Positions 51,701 through 59,508 of a stretch of DNA of 64,000 nucleotides are shown piece by piece. Each line of letters opens with the position of its first letter. Within the stretch, counting starts at the first letter, position 1. The DNA lies in contig NZ_FXBA01000004.1 of the NCBI RefSeq assembly GCF_900177705.1, forward strand, positions 124,001 through 188,000, given 5' to 3'. The notes beneath the pieces were generated by a model. That model was not told where the DNA came from. It searched no databases and saw only the letters and a program-made list of their open reading frames with translations. Both the position numbers and the translations under genes were made by a program. This DNA comes from Fibrobacter sp. UWB15 (lineage in GTDB: Bacteria > Fibrobacterota > Fibrobacteria > Fibrobacterales > Fibrobacteraceae).

Positions 51701-53395
51701 AATGTCATCGTCGCCACGGAAGTTGAACTTCAGGCCCGGCTTGTGAGTGAACTTGGCATGAGATTCAAAGCAGTAATGCTGGTTACGTTCAGCAGACCAG
51801 CGGTAAGATGCACCCGGAGTAGACTGATCAATTTCAGTATCAGTTCCTTCCTTGAAGAAGTGCCAACCGGTCGGTGCGCTATTAGAGCAAGACCAACCCA
51901 TCACGCAGGTACCATTCATACCGCCAACGAACTTCACGGCAAAAGCCATTTCTTCTTCATTGCCAGTATTGAACTTGCCTTCGCAATCTTCACCACCGTC
52001 CCAACCGGGGCCGTTACAAAGAATGTCAATCTTCGGCATGCCGGTCGCCGCGTCGATTTCGCGGAAGGCCGGGCCGTAGAACACCGGGCCTTCTGCAGCA
52101 CGCTTGGTACGAGCTTCTTTAAGCGGCTTCTGGGTCGGGTCTGCAGCCAAAATGATTTCATTAGTATTTTGTTCTGCCGGATAGAAACCACCGGGACCAT
52201 TGGCACCCGGGCTGTGGTAGAAGTCAGAGTCGAATTCCCACTTACCGTCATTAGAACGCTTGAAGGGCATGTCATAGCAGCTCTTCTCGTTTACGCCTTC
52301 GGAATAGTTGAACATCTGGTTGAAGAACTTGTCATTAATGAAGCACGTCTTACCCAAAGCACTCAATTTCGGCTTTTTCATAGCCTGCGGCAAGCTTGCA
52401 TTAAGAGTATCTTCCACAAGGCCATGATGAACGCCAAGGCAAGCATTCACAGCATCAACGGCTTCCGTCTGAGAAACTCCTTGGGCGCCCCTCTGGCATC
52501 CTTCGCCACCGGCAGAATAGCAAGAGAAAGCCGGGTGCAAATCGGCATCAGTATCATAAATAATAGCAGCCATGGTGTAAGAGCAGGTCCCTTCGATACC
52601 TTCCACATCGGCAGCATGGTAGAAATAGCCGTTCGGGCTTTCACCCTTCTGTTCTTCGTCCGGAACAAAGAAGAGGGAGTCCGTATTTTCAAGAATCTGG
52701 CCCAGAGGAATAGGCGTTGCAGTTGCAGCCACTTCCCAGTTACCGTTCAAGCCAAGCATGTCTTCACGCAACAAATCATCGTCGCGGTAAAGGACCACGT
52801 CGTCGGTGATTTCTTCACCAAAGAACACATAAGAGTACCAGCCGCAAAGGTCTTCCACAGCCGTCATGGGCTTACCGGTCTGGCCACCATCCATACTGAT
52901 CATGGGCACAGAAGACATCCATTCTTCCATGTCAGGCGGAATCATGACAAAGAAATACTTGGCATCCGGGGGGTTCGGTCCGAAAGAAGTCTTGTTGGCT
53001 TCTGCGGGATTTTCATAAATATAAATGACACCCGAGGTCATATCGGCACAGGTGAACGGGTCGGTCTGCTGCCAGCCGTCCTGGCCGCCACCGATGTTAT
53101 AATCGACTCTCGTAATACCGGGGTCATTCCAGTCAGCCTTCATAAACCAGAACTTTTCAGCATACTGGCCACCATAGGTCAAGGCATCCAGCACATACCA
53201 GCCGTTTTCTTTCAAATCAGCCGATAGCTCGGTCTTGGTACCGTCAACCATGATGTACGGTGTTGTCCAAGAATCCGGGAGCTGTACATAGATTTTACCT
53301 TCGCACTTTAAAGCAAAGGCGTTCTGCACTCCTGCGAAAAGCAGACAGACACCCAAAGCCCACTTGCATAGGAGGTTCGTTGTTGTTTTCATCAT
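48722..53395 (-). CDS. Giant fibro-slime secreted protein B
   Basis: 1557 residues from 53395 (an ATG at 53407 is also possible). Signal peptide ending LFAGVQNAFA. N-terminal ~500 residues are a family-specific region with WYSYVFFGEEITDD and paired cysteines; the fibro-slime signature (FRGDDDIWVFIDNKLAVDL, then FFCDRRTTMSN) lies near residues 545-625. Residues ~650-1557 are serial beta domains (VPLRAEVRTLKNGDDLTDYD) ending in an FlgD-like block WNMRSDKGRVVGTGAYIVKL. No T9SS-type tail. In Fibrobacter such proteins are outer-surface proteins linked to cellulose adhesion. Tandem paralogue of the gene at 53654. Confidence 0.9.
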   Translation of the reverse strand: MMKTTTNLLCKWALGVCLLFAGVQNAFALKCEGKIYVQLPDSWTTPYIMVDGTKTELSADLKENGWYVLDALTYGGQYAEKFWFMKADWNDPGITRVDYNIGGGQDGWQQTDPFTCADMTSGVIYIYENPAEANKTSFGPNPPDAKYFFVMIPPDMEEWMSSVPMISMDGGQTGKPMTAVEDLCGWYSYVFFGEEITDDVVLYRDDDLLREDMLGLNGNWEVAATATPIPLGQILENTDSLFFVPDEEQKGESPNGYFYHAADVEGIEGTCSYTMAAIIYDTDADLHPAFSCYSAGGEGCQRGAQGVSQTEAVDAVNACLGVHHGLVEDTLNASLPQAMKKPKLSALGKTCFINDKFFNQMFNYSEGVNEKSCYDMPFKRSNDGKWEFDSDFYHSPGANGPGGFYPAEQNTNEIILAADPTQKPLKEARTKRAAEGPVFYGPAFREIDAATGMPKIDILCNGPGWDGGEDCEGKFNTGNEEEMAFAVKFVGGMNGTCVMGWSCSNSAPTGWHFFKEGTDTEIDQSTPGASYRWSAERNQHYCFESHAKFTHKPGLKFNFRGDDDIWVFIDNKLAVDLGGTHLAAPGYVDLDKFKGRSGELVVGNQYDIDIFFCDRRTTMSNVRIKTNMYIQQKTAIDVKGAKNKDNPAETSYDICYTKTGDGSCASAMTGAEKEEKYCGEEIKNANLPISFTLVQGNTISSPAVPGFENVSTPDVYKCGIDLTSLTSPKVDKSKVCLGGGRYTLFINIDGKTKKVATFRMSGEVDVVYANGVAKDTNGVDIPGGKYVLQTTAMAGDMVPVYVSSVAAGEGATKDVEIYPEDAKGVEYTLSHDNALLVYKRTVDPLLGTETYTRIRETDKLQIGESGIDTVYVTVPMDDMTAAIKEFKVSVTGREKAMSINFYLPQITFIEKIPEAGENAKSVSGMTAQADGSYEEYWSGSIYDFYLAVLKPNADGSYSPCLEDCNGLKVHSSATLTSEGIDFVPAEVEFENGYATVSVRSLKVYRWDKDPGVNNPAKIVAEYNDFVQAEFSPIYFREPPVPIPVLADVFDVRGATPSLEHKIPEPYFSMSQEYLDGIGDSIAIYYDRRLHQDSLPTKICVMWDSASAEEHNPVEEGYSNIPKDVSITCNALLNVDKSNIDCSNLTEYNGVGGYCTNLITIGNLELSKSVKTAGVGKVHSYAIFQDKGRDVKQGFSGALTDRIAPVPLRAEVRTLKNGDDLTDYDSLVVIMSEPVKLVTTSNKRSSLDFYLNSAVDLAENARYASALSNTSAVVTAQSDPALGSANGEGRIKFMYMRGSVSPHVGDYVRLAGDLANIIWSDDVDLTIGGADSIRSTADAGYVWNSPTGYKETKRLPSIWIPVTGDANKAVHENKFASTANAPAGDNVPAVSVTSYRTTMTKNEVFTAEGGKPGHFVEADMYALYNGLPDEDKAKVTADDIFFYYEVQYFTNLGNFVAGKKQKIYCDDKKNTAVGPDGKPIQYFNGGTCIDAGNDRNYFIGWNMRSDKGRVVGTGAYIVKLNSYVKLGSAGKDAKQESTSVWGIKRSPKPVTDYLNAGK

Positions 53396-53435
53396 TTTAG
53401 TTTCCATCGATGTTTTTACTTCAAACAGCGCATAA

Positions 53436-53454
53436 CAAAAAGACGGCCTTTTTG
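53436..53454 (-). promoter_or_regulatory. Hairpin in the leader of fibro-slime gene B
   Basis: CAAAAAG (53436-53442) pairs with CTTTTTG (53448-53454) around a 5-nt GC-rich loop, about 28-40 nt before the start. A closely similar palindrome precedes paralogue A at the same place (58309-58330). A shared post-transcriptional or protein-binding element is inferred. Confidence 0.45.
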
Positions 53455-53591
53455 AAATGCAATAGACCGCCCTCAAATTTACCCTTTTTTGACCAAAAAG
53501 CCAAATGATTTTTCTCGTTTTTTTGTGAAAAAAACGTGACTTTTGTGTACAGAAAGTTATCAAAACGAAACAAAGTGAGTTTCGTCACAAG

Positions 53592-53636
53592 AAAAAAAGC
53601 CCAGTGTAAAAATTCCTTTTCAACACTAGGCTTTTT
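53592..53636 (-). terminator. Terminator after fibro-slime gene A
   Basis: AAAAAGCC-AGTGT at 53592-53607 pairs with 53622-53636 (one mismatch, ~15-nt loop) and is followed on the minus strand by a run of seven T. It lies 18 nt after the stop of gene A at 53654, so genes A and B are probably separate transcripts. Confidence 0.7.
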
Positions 53637-53653
53637 GAAACTTTAACTCAGAC

Positions 53654-56600
53654 TTACTTGGTCGCCGCTTTCAAGTATTCCGTGCTCGGTTTCGGGGAAC
53701 GTCTAACACCCCAGACCGACGTACTTTCTTGCTTAGCTTCCTTACCAGAAGAACCGAGTTTTACATACGACTTAAGCTTCACGATGTAAGCACCGGTGCC
53801 CACTTCGCGGCCATTGTCCGCACGCATGTTCCAACCGATAAAGAAGTTGCGGTCCATACCGGCATCGATACAAGTACCGCCATTGAAGTACTGGATCTGC
53901 TTACCCGTTATCGGATCAATTTCGGTATTCTTCTTGTCGTCGCAGTAAATCTTATGAGCCTTGTGAGCAACAAAGTTACCCAGGTTGGTGAAGTACTGCA
54001 CTTCGTAGTAGAAGTAGATATCCTGCGGAGTGACAGCAGCACGTTCTTCATCGGAAAGCCCGTTGTACAAGGCGTACATGTCAGCCTTGACAATGTGACC
54101 CGGCTTGCCGCCTTCTTCAGCCAAGATTTCAGCCTTGGTCATGGTGGTGCGGTAGCCATGCACCGTTACAGGCGGAACTTTTTCGCCAGCAGGGGCATTC
54201 GATGTAGACGCAAACTTGTTTTCGTTCACAGCGATTTCGGCATCACCCGTGACAGCCACCCACGGAGACGGCACGCGCGTCGTTTCGTTGTATGCCGTCG
54301 GAGAGTTCCAGTAGTAGCTAGCATCGGCAACGGCACGAAGCGTGTCGGCACCAATACCAGCAGCAATGTTAGTCGTATCAGACCAGAACACCGTGGTCAG
54401 GTTACCGCCAAGGCGCACATAGTCGCCCACGTGCGGAGACACGCTTCCACGCTGGTACATATACTTAATACGGCCATAACCGGTCTTTTCTTCGGAGCCC
54501 AAAGCCGGATCGTTCTGGGCAGTGACCACTGCAGAGCCACTCAAAGCAGACACAAAACGGCTTTCATCCGTTAATTCGATAGCCGAATTCAAGTAGAAGT
54601 CCAAAGCAGTTTTTTTGTTCGAAGTGGTCACAAGCTTAACCGGTTCAGACATAACAATCACAAGGCTGTCGTAGTCGGTTAGCTGATCACCGTTCTTAAG
54701 GGTACGCACTTCGGCACGCAGCGGAACCGGAGCGATACGGTCAATCACGGAACCCTTATAGCCTCTCTTCATCTTCTTACCCTTGTCTTCGAATTCAGCG
54801 TAAGAATAGACCCTACCCGCACCTGCTGTCTTGACCGATTCCGAAAGTTTGAGACCACCAATCGTAATCACGTTGGAGCAGTAGGCGGAATCTTCACGAG
54901 CCATAGAGCAGTCAATATTGTTCAAATTGACCGACACCAAGTCATTACAGAAAATCGAGTTGTCATTTACGTCATTGGAATAACCATCGGCATAGGGATT
55001 ATGTTCCGTTGCCACGGTAGAGTCCCACATCACGCAAATGCGCGTGGGCAAGGAGTCCCTGTGAATACGACGGTCATAGTAAATAGCAACAGAGTCACCA
55101 ATACCGTCCAGGTATTCCTTGTTCATGCTAAAGTAGGTTTCCGGCATTTTGAATTCCAATGTCGGCAAAGCACCCTTGGTATCGAATATATCCGCAAATC
55201 TCGGGAACGGTACCGGCGGGTTGCGGAAGTACATCGGATAGTAATCGGCAAATACATAGTCATTGTGTTCGGCCACAATCTTTGCAGGTTTGTTGTATGC
55301 CGGATCCAAGTCCCAACGATATTCCGTAAGCGCAGTAATAGAAATCGTGGCATACCCGTTCATAAAGTAGGGGTCGCTACCGGGCTCCAACGGATTCGTA
55401 ATGATAATGTTCGGAGAAGTCTTGCCATCACCCACTCCCGCGTGAATATCAAATCCGTTACATTCTTCGATACACGGGCTATAAGAACCATCGGGATTCG
55501 GACGCACAATGGCTAAATACATATCATAGATAGAACCGACCCAGTATTCGTCATAAGAGCCGTCTGCCTTAGGCGACTGTCCGCTGACAGACTTGGGCGT
55601 TTCACCCGGTTCCGGAATGGCTTCGATAAAGGTAATCTGCGGCAAGTAGAAGTAAATGGTCGGGCCATTATCTCTACCCTGCACAGTCACCTTGAACGGC
55701 GTAATTGGCAGTTTCAGGTCTTCCATGGGCACAGTCACATAAAGGGTATCTACACCCGAATCGCCAATTTCACGCTGCGTACCCAAACGAACAGGCTTAT
55801 ATGCCTCGCCACCTGTAGCAGGGTCAATCGTCTTTTCAAACACCTGCAGTAACGGATCATGATTAAGCGTGTACTTCATTTGGGCAGCATCATCCGGGAA
55901 GATTTGCAGTTCGTCCGAAGCAGAACCTTCATCCGGCGGAGCTACGTTTGAAACATAAATCGGAACCATTTCGCCACCCATAGCAGATTCCTGTAACACA
56001 TAAGAACCTCTTGGAGTAACATCACCCGTTTCATCATCAACAGAGATAGCATTACCGTTCTTGTAAATCACATCCACTTCGCCCGAGGTCTTGAAGCTCA
56101 TGATCTTTTGAGTCTTGCCTTCAATCGTCACAAACAAGGTATAATAGCCACCCGGCAAACAAGTCTTTTGCTTGTCAACCTTGGGATAAGCAAAATCGGT
56201 CAGGTCAATACCGCACTTGTAAACACCCGGCTGGGTAACGCCTTCAAAGCCAGTGACCGTATTTACGCCGAACTTCTTGCCGCTCACAAGAGTATAAGAA
56301 GCCGTCAAGTGACCCGCATTGATTTCTGCAGCAAGTTCATCACCGCAGAAGGTCTTGTTTTCACCAATACCTGCTGCTGCTGCGCAGGAACCATCACCAG
56401 TCCTGGTAAAGCACAAGGTGTAGTCAGTTTCTGCAGGATTAGTCGCACTCCTTTTGCCCTTAGCCGAAATAGCGGTTTTCTGCTGGATGTACATGTTCGT
56501 CTTGATACGCACGTTACTCATGTCGGTACGACGGTCGCAGAAGAAGATGTCGATATCGTAGGTTTCGCCAGGAGTAAGCAAATTACCGGAAGCCCCCTTT

Positions 56601-58285
56601 AACGTATCCAGCTTTACGTATCCCGGAGCAGCCAAATGGGTACCACCAAGGTCCACAGCAAGCTTGTTGTCGATAAACACCCAAATGTCATCGTCACCAC
56701 GGAACATGAACTGCATGCCAGCGCGGAAGGTGAAGTTGGCATGAGATTCAAAGCAGAACATCTGGTTGTTATCGTTCTCAATACGCAAATCCCAAGTGCT
56801 ATTATCATAAACGTTGGGTTCCGTACCACTTGCAAATTCTCCATCAGAAACCGGATACAAGTCAATATAGGGGAATCCCGTATTCGGGTCAATGGCCGAC
56901 CAGTCCGTCACGCCAGGGAACAGCTGTCTAGCCTTAACAGAAATATTATTCTGAGCCTGCGTTTTACCCTGTTCACCCACACCATAGCGCACATTGCCCT
57001 TGCCGGGTCTAGGAGTAGCCGCCTGCTTGCAATAGCCCGTGCAGGTCGGATCGGTCGCCAGGTCGTTCAACGGAGTAAACGCACCCGCAGGTTCGTTATA
57101 ACTGTCATATTCCCACATGCCATCTTTAGTCTGCTTAAACTGAACGTCGCGGCAATGCTTCACGTTAACACCGGCGGTTTCCTCAAACATAACATTGAAA
57201 GCTTCTGCAGAAACAAAGCAACCGCTAGACGCATTGTAAGTCGGTTTTTTCGTCGTCGGGTCCAAAACGCTATTCACGATACCCGTGGTCACACCGATAC
57301 AGGGCACGCTATTGTCGGCGCCAGCTCCCGGATAGTTATACTTCGCCGTTGGCGAATAGCATCCGTTCGAACCCACACGCGGATAAGCATCGCACGTAAA
57401 GGCGCCATGCATGCTGGCATCGGTATCGTAAAGGAAGGCAGCCAATTCGTAAGTGCAGTTACCATCTACATGCGGATCCACTTCCGTAATGGACTTTTCC
57501 AACATCAACTCTTCTACTTTTTCAGGATCGGCAATAAAGTAAAGCGTCTTAGACGTATACGAGTCATAGAACACATCCATCGGGAACGGCACTAAATTTT
57601 CGGCCTGCCAGCCTTCAACACCAATGGCGTCTTCCAAAAGTTCGTCGTCATCCTTGAAAATGATAAACTCTGACGGCAGAGTTTCGTCCATCCAAACCGC
57701 ATAGTACCAACCGCACATATTGGGATCCACCTTCAACGGTTGAGCACTTGCAAAGGTTCCATCTCCCGACCACATCGGAACGGTGGACTTCCAAGCTTCA
57801 TCATCGGGAACCAAGACATAGAAATATCTGATATCGGGAGCGGTGTTCATCACCAAAGTCGTATTCGCCTTTTTCGGATTTTCTAGCACATAAACGTCTT
57901 TCCCAGCACCAGGACACTTAATGTCACGATTGTTTTTCGGGAAGTTTGCATCGCCAGCATTAGCAGGAATAGCGTTCCAAACATTGGAAAGAATATATTT
58001 CATTCCCGCAGCCTTACTCGATTCAAGGGCGAAAGCAGTTTCAACATTATCGCCACCAGCATCGGCAAGATCATACTCATAATACCCTGTAGCAGCATTA
58101 TAATAAGATCTTGTAACAAGAGCGTCGACATTGTTCATGGCGACGTAAAAATTATTTGGCCAATCATCAGGTTTCTTAAAGTGCAATGTACCTGCACAAG
58201 CAGCAACTGCGCTTTGCACACCAGCACAAAGCACACAACCAAACACGACCAATTTCCACCAAGAAATCTTTGCTTTTCTCTTCAT
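53654..58285 (-). CDS. Giant fibro-slime secreted protein A
   Basis: 1543 residues from the ATG at 58285, chosen because GGAAGGAAG precedes it and it begins the signal peptide (WWKLVVFGCVLCAGVQSAVA). N-terminal domain with YYAVWMDETLPSEFIIFKDD, paired Cys; fibro-slime block (FRGDDDIWVFIDNKLAVDL, FFCDRRTDMSN) near 520-600; then long serial beta domains (PLRAEVRTLKNGDQLTDYDS) and the FlgD-like end WNMRADNGREVGTGAYIVKL. From about residue 520 to the end it is very similar to protein B, whereas the first ~500 residues have diverged, suggesting different targets on a common stalk. Confidence 0.9.
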   Translation of the reverse strand: MKRKAKISWWKLVVFGCVLCAGVQSAVAACAGTLHFKKPDDWPNNFYVAMNNVDALVTRSYYNAATGYYEYDLADAGGDNVETAFALESSKAAGMKYILSNVWNAIPANAGDANFPKNNRDIKCPGAGKDVYVLENPKKANTTLVMNTAPDIRYFYVLVPDDEAWKSTVPMWSGDGTFASAQPLKVDPNMCGWYYAVWMDETLPSEFIIFKDDDELLEDAIGVEGWQAENLVPFPMDVFYDSYTSKTLYFIADPEKVEELMLEKSITEVDPHVDGNCTYELAAFLYDTDASMHGAFTCDAYPRVGSNGCYSPTAKYNYPGAGADNSVPCIGVTTGIVNSVLDPTTKKPTYNASSGCFVSAEAFNVMFEETAGVNVKHCRDVQFKQTKDGMWEYDSYNEPAGAFTPLNDLATDPTCTGYCKQAATPRPGKGNVRYGVGEQGKTQAQNNISVKARQLFPGVTDWSAIDPNTGFPYIDLYPVSDGEFASGTEPNVYDNSTWDLRIENDNNQMFCFESHANFTFRAGMQFMFRGDDDIWVFIDNKLAVDLGGTHLAAPGYVKLDTLKGASGNLLTPGETYDIDIFFCDRRTDMSNVRIKTNMYIQQKTAISAKGKRSATNPAETDYTLCFTRTGDGSCAAAAGIGENKTFCGDELAAEINAGHLTASYTLVSGKKFGVNTVTGFEGVTQPGVYKCGIDLTDFAYPKVDKQKTCLPGGYYTLFVTIEGKTQKIMSFKTSGEVDVIYKNGNAISVDDETGDVTPRGSYVLQESAMGGEMVPIYVSNVAPPDEGSASDELQIFPDDAAQMKYTLNHDPLLQVFEKTIDPATGGEAYKPVRLGTQREIGDSGVDTLYVTVPMEDLKLPITPFKVTVQGRDNGPTIYFYLPQITFIEAIPEPGETPKSVSGQSPKADGSYDEYWVGSIYDMYLAIVRPNPDGSYSPCIEECNGFDIHAGVGDGKTSPNIIITNPLEPGSDPYFMNGYATISITALTEYRWDLDPAYNKPAKIVAEHNDYVFADYYPMYFRNPPVPFPRFADIFDTKGALPTLEFKMPETYFSMNKEYLDGIGDSVAIYYDRRIHRDSLPTRICVMWDSTVATEHNPYADGYSNDVNDNSIFCNDLVSVNLNNIDCSMAREDSAYCSNVITIGGLKLSESVKTAGAGRVYSYAEFEDKGKKMKRGYKGSVIDRIAPVPLRAEVRTLKNGDQLTDYDSLVIVMSEPVKLVTTSNKKTALDFYLNSAIELTDESRFVSALSGSAVVTAQNDPALGSEEKTGYGRIKYMYQRGSVSPHVGDYVRLGGNLTTVFWSDTTNIAAGIGADTLRAVADASYYWNSPTAYNETTRVPSPWVAVTGDAEIAVNENKFASTSNAPAGEKVPPVTVHGYRTTMTKAEILAEEGGKPGHIVKADMYALYNGLSDEERAAVTPQDIYFYYEVQYFTNLGNFVAHKAHKIYCDDKKNTEIDPITGKQIQYFNGGTCIDAGMDRNFFIGWNMRADNGREVGTGAYIVKLKSYVKLGSSGKEAKQESTSVWGVRRSPKPSTEYLKAATK

Positions 58286-58308
58286 ATGACTTCCTTCCAA
58301 CTGGCATA

Positions 58309-58330
58309 CCAAAAAGACCGGTCTTTTTGG
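58309..58330 (-). promoter_or_regulatory. Perfect 22-bp palindrome in the leader of fibro-slime gene A
   Basis: An 11-bp arm, CCAAAAAGACC, is repeated in perfect inverted orientation with no spacer (58309-58319 and 58320-58330), 23 nt before the ATG. As RNA it can form a 9-bp or longer hairpin just upstream of the ribosome site; as DNA it could bind a dimeric regulator. The similar element before gene B argues for function. Confidence 0.5.
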
Positions 58331-58398
58331 GACGCCAATATCCACCCGTAAAAATATCCTTTTCTGTTAAAAAACGGACATTTTTTTCTGTATTTTTC

Positions 58399-58428
58399 TT
58401 TACACAATCAAAAAGCCGTATATATAAT
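58399..58428 (+). promoter_or_regulatory. Promoter for the FHA-GGDEF gene
   Basis: TTTACA (58399-58404) and a consensus TATAAT (58423-58428) are 18 nt apart on the plus strand. Transcription would begin near 58435, giving a leader of about 168 nt before the ATG at 58603. Confidence 0.5.
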
Positions 58429-58602
58429 CACGTAAAATTGGCGAATTTGAAAAAAATTCGGCAACTCCAAGCAAATCTGTAAACAAAAGTTTGCCGCAAG
58501 GATGGCATTTCCCCCCATTTGGACAGTCCACAAACAACCTATTCCCACCTGCGGTCTACAGTCCACTTATTTTACTACATTTCTGGGCAACACGGAGTGC
58601 TT

Positions 58603-59481
58603 ATGCAAGACATGGACCGAACAATCGCCAGCGGAAACACCATCAAGTTGCCAGTCGCCCCCATGCGACCGCACCTGATCGTTTTGTACCCGCAAAACCA
58701 ATTCAAGCAGATTCCGCTTGAAAAGGGAACGGTGGTTCTAGGTCGTAGCCAAGACGCCGACATCCGCATGGACGACGAACTGGTAAGCCGCAGGCACTGT
58801 GCCGTCACCTTCGACGGCATCGACGTGACCGTCAAGGACCTGGGCAGCACCAACGGCACCTTTGTCGATGGCACCCCGATTACAGAAAGCAAACTCGAGG
58901 ATCACAACCGCCTGCAAATCGGCAAGATGGTTCTGAAAATCGACTTCAAGGATGCGAGCGAAGAAGCCTTTGACCGCGAACTTTACGAAGCCGCGACCAT
59001 GGACCCGCTGACCAAAATCAGCAACCGCCGTCCCTTTATGGACAGGAGCCTCGGCGAACTCGCGCTCGCCCGCCGCAACAACTACTACGTTCACGCCATC
59101 ATGGTCGACGCCGACCACTTTAAGCGCGTGAACGACACCTGGGGTCACCAGTGTGGCGACATGGTGCTCAAAGAAATCGCCCGCATTCTCAAAGAAGAAA
59201 AGCGCGAATCCGACCTGCTCGCCCGTTACGGCGGCGAAGAATTCGTGCTGCTTTTGAGCGGCATCGGCCCCGAAGACGCCAAAAAGAGCGCCGAACGCCT
59301 CCGCTCGGCAGTGGAAAGCCACCGTTTTTCGTGGAAAGACACAATCATTCCGGTAACGATTTCCTTGGGGCTCGCTAGCCGTCAGGGCGAAAATATCGGC
59401 AAAATCGAAGATTTGATTGCCGAATGCGACCGTCTGCTCTACGTCGCCAAAGAGAGCGGCCGTAACCAAGTTGCATTTTAA
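58603..59481 (+). CDS. Diguanylate cyclase with FHA domain
   Basis: 292 residues from the ATG at 58603, chosen for the GGAG 6 nt upstream. FHA domain about 40-115: TVVLGRSQDADIRMDDELVS, RRHCAV, DLGSTNGTFVDG, with the Arg, Ser and Asn that bind phosphothreonine. GGDEF domain about 130-290: MDPLTKISNRRPFMD, MVDADHFKRVNDTWGH and the active loop RYGGEEFVLLL. An inhibitory I-site RxxD (RESD) lies exactly 5 residues before GGEEF. Makes cyclic di-GMP; soluble, with FHA likely localising or gating it through a phosphoprotein. No signal or membrane segments. Confidence 0.94.
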   Translation: MQDMDRTIASGNTIKLPVAPMRPHLIVLYPQNQFKQIPLEKGTVVLGRSQDADIRMDDELVSRRHCAVTFDGIDVTVKDLGSTNGTFVDGTPITESKLEDHNRLQIGKMVLKIDFKDASEEAFDRELYEAATMDPLTKISNRRPFMDRSLGELALARRNNYYVHAIMVDADHFKRVNDTWGHQCGDMVLKEIARILKEEKRESDLLARYGGEEFVLLLSGIGPEDAKKSAERLRSAVESHRFSWKDTIIPVTISLGLASRQGENIGKIEDLIAECDRLLYVAKESGRNQVAF

Positions 59482-59508
59482 TATAAAAAAGCTAAATTTG
59501 CGCCCGAA

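Larger units (their letters stand above)
58286..58602. other. 317-bp divergent intergenic region
   Basis: No gene seen. It contains the gene A leader with its palindrome (58309-58330), an AT-rich core at 58380-58440 with the TTTACA/TATAAT promoter for the FHA-GGDEF gene, and a GC-mixed 5' leader of about 165 nt (58435-58602) without an obvious riboswitch fold. Confidence 0.6.

Noticed and set aside
49157-53227. A 1356-codon open frame on the plus strand opposite fibro-slime gene B
   Set aside because: Its translation is Arg/His/Val-rich with no domain, and it is a codon-bias shadow of the minus-strand gene, which has signal peptide, domains and terminator.
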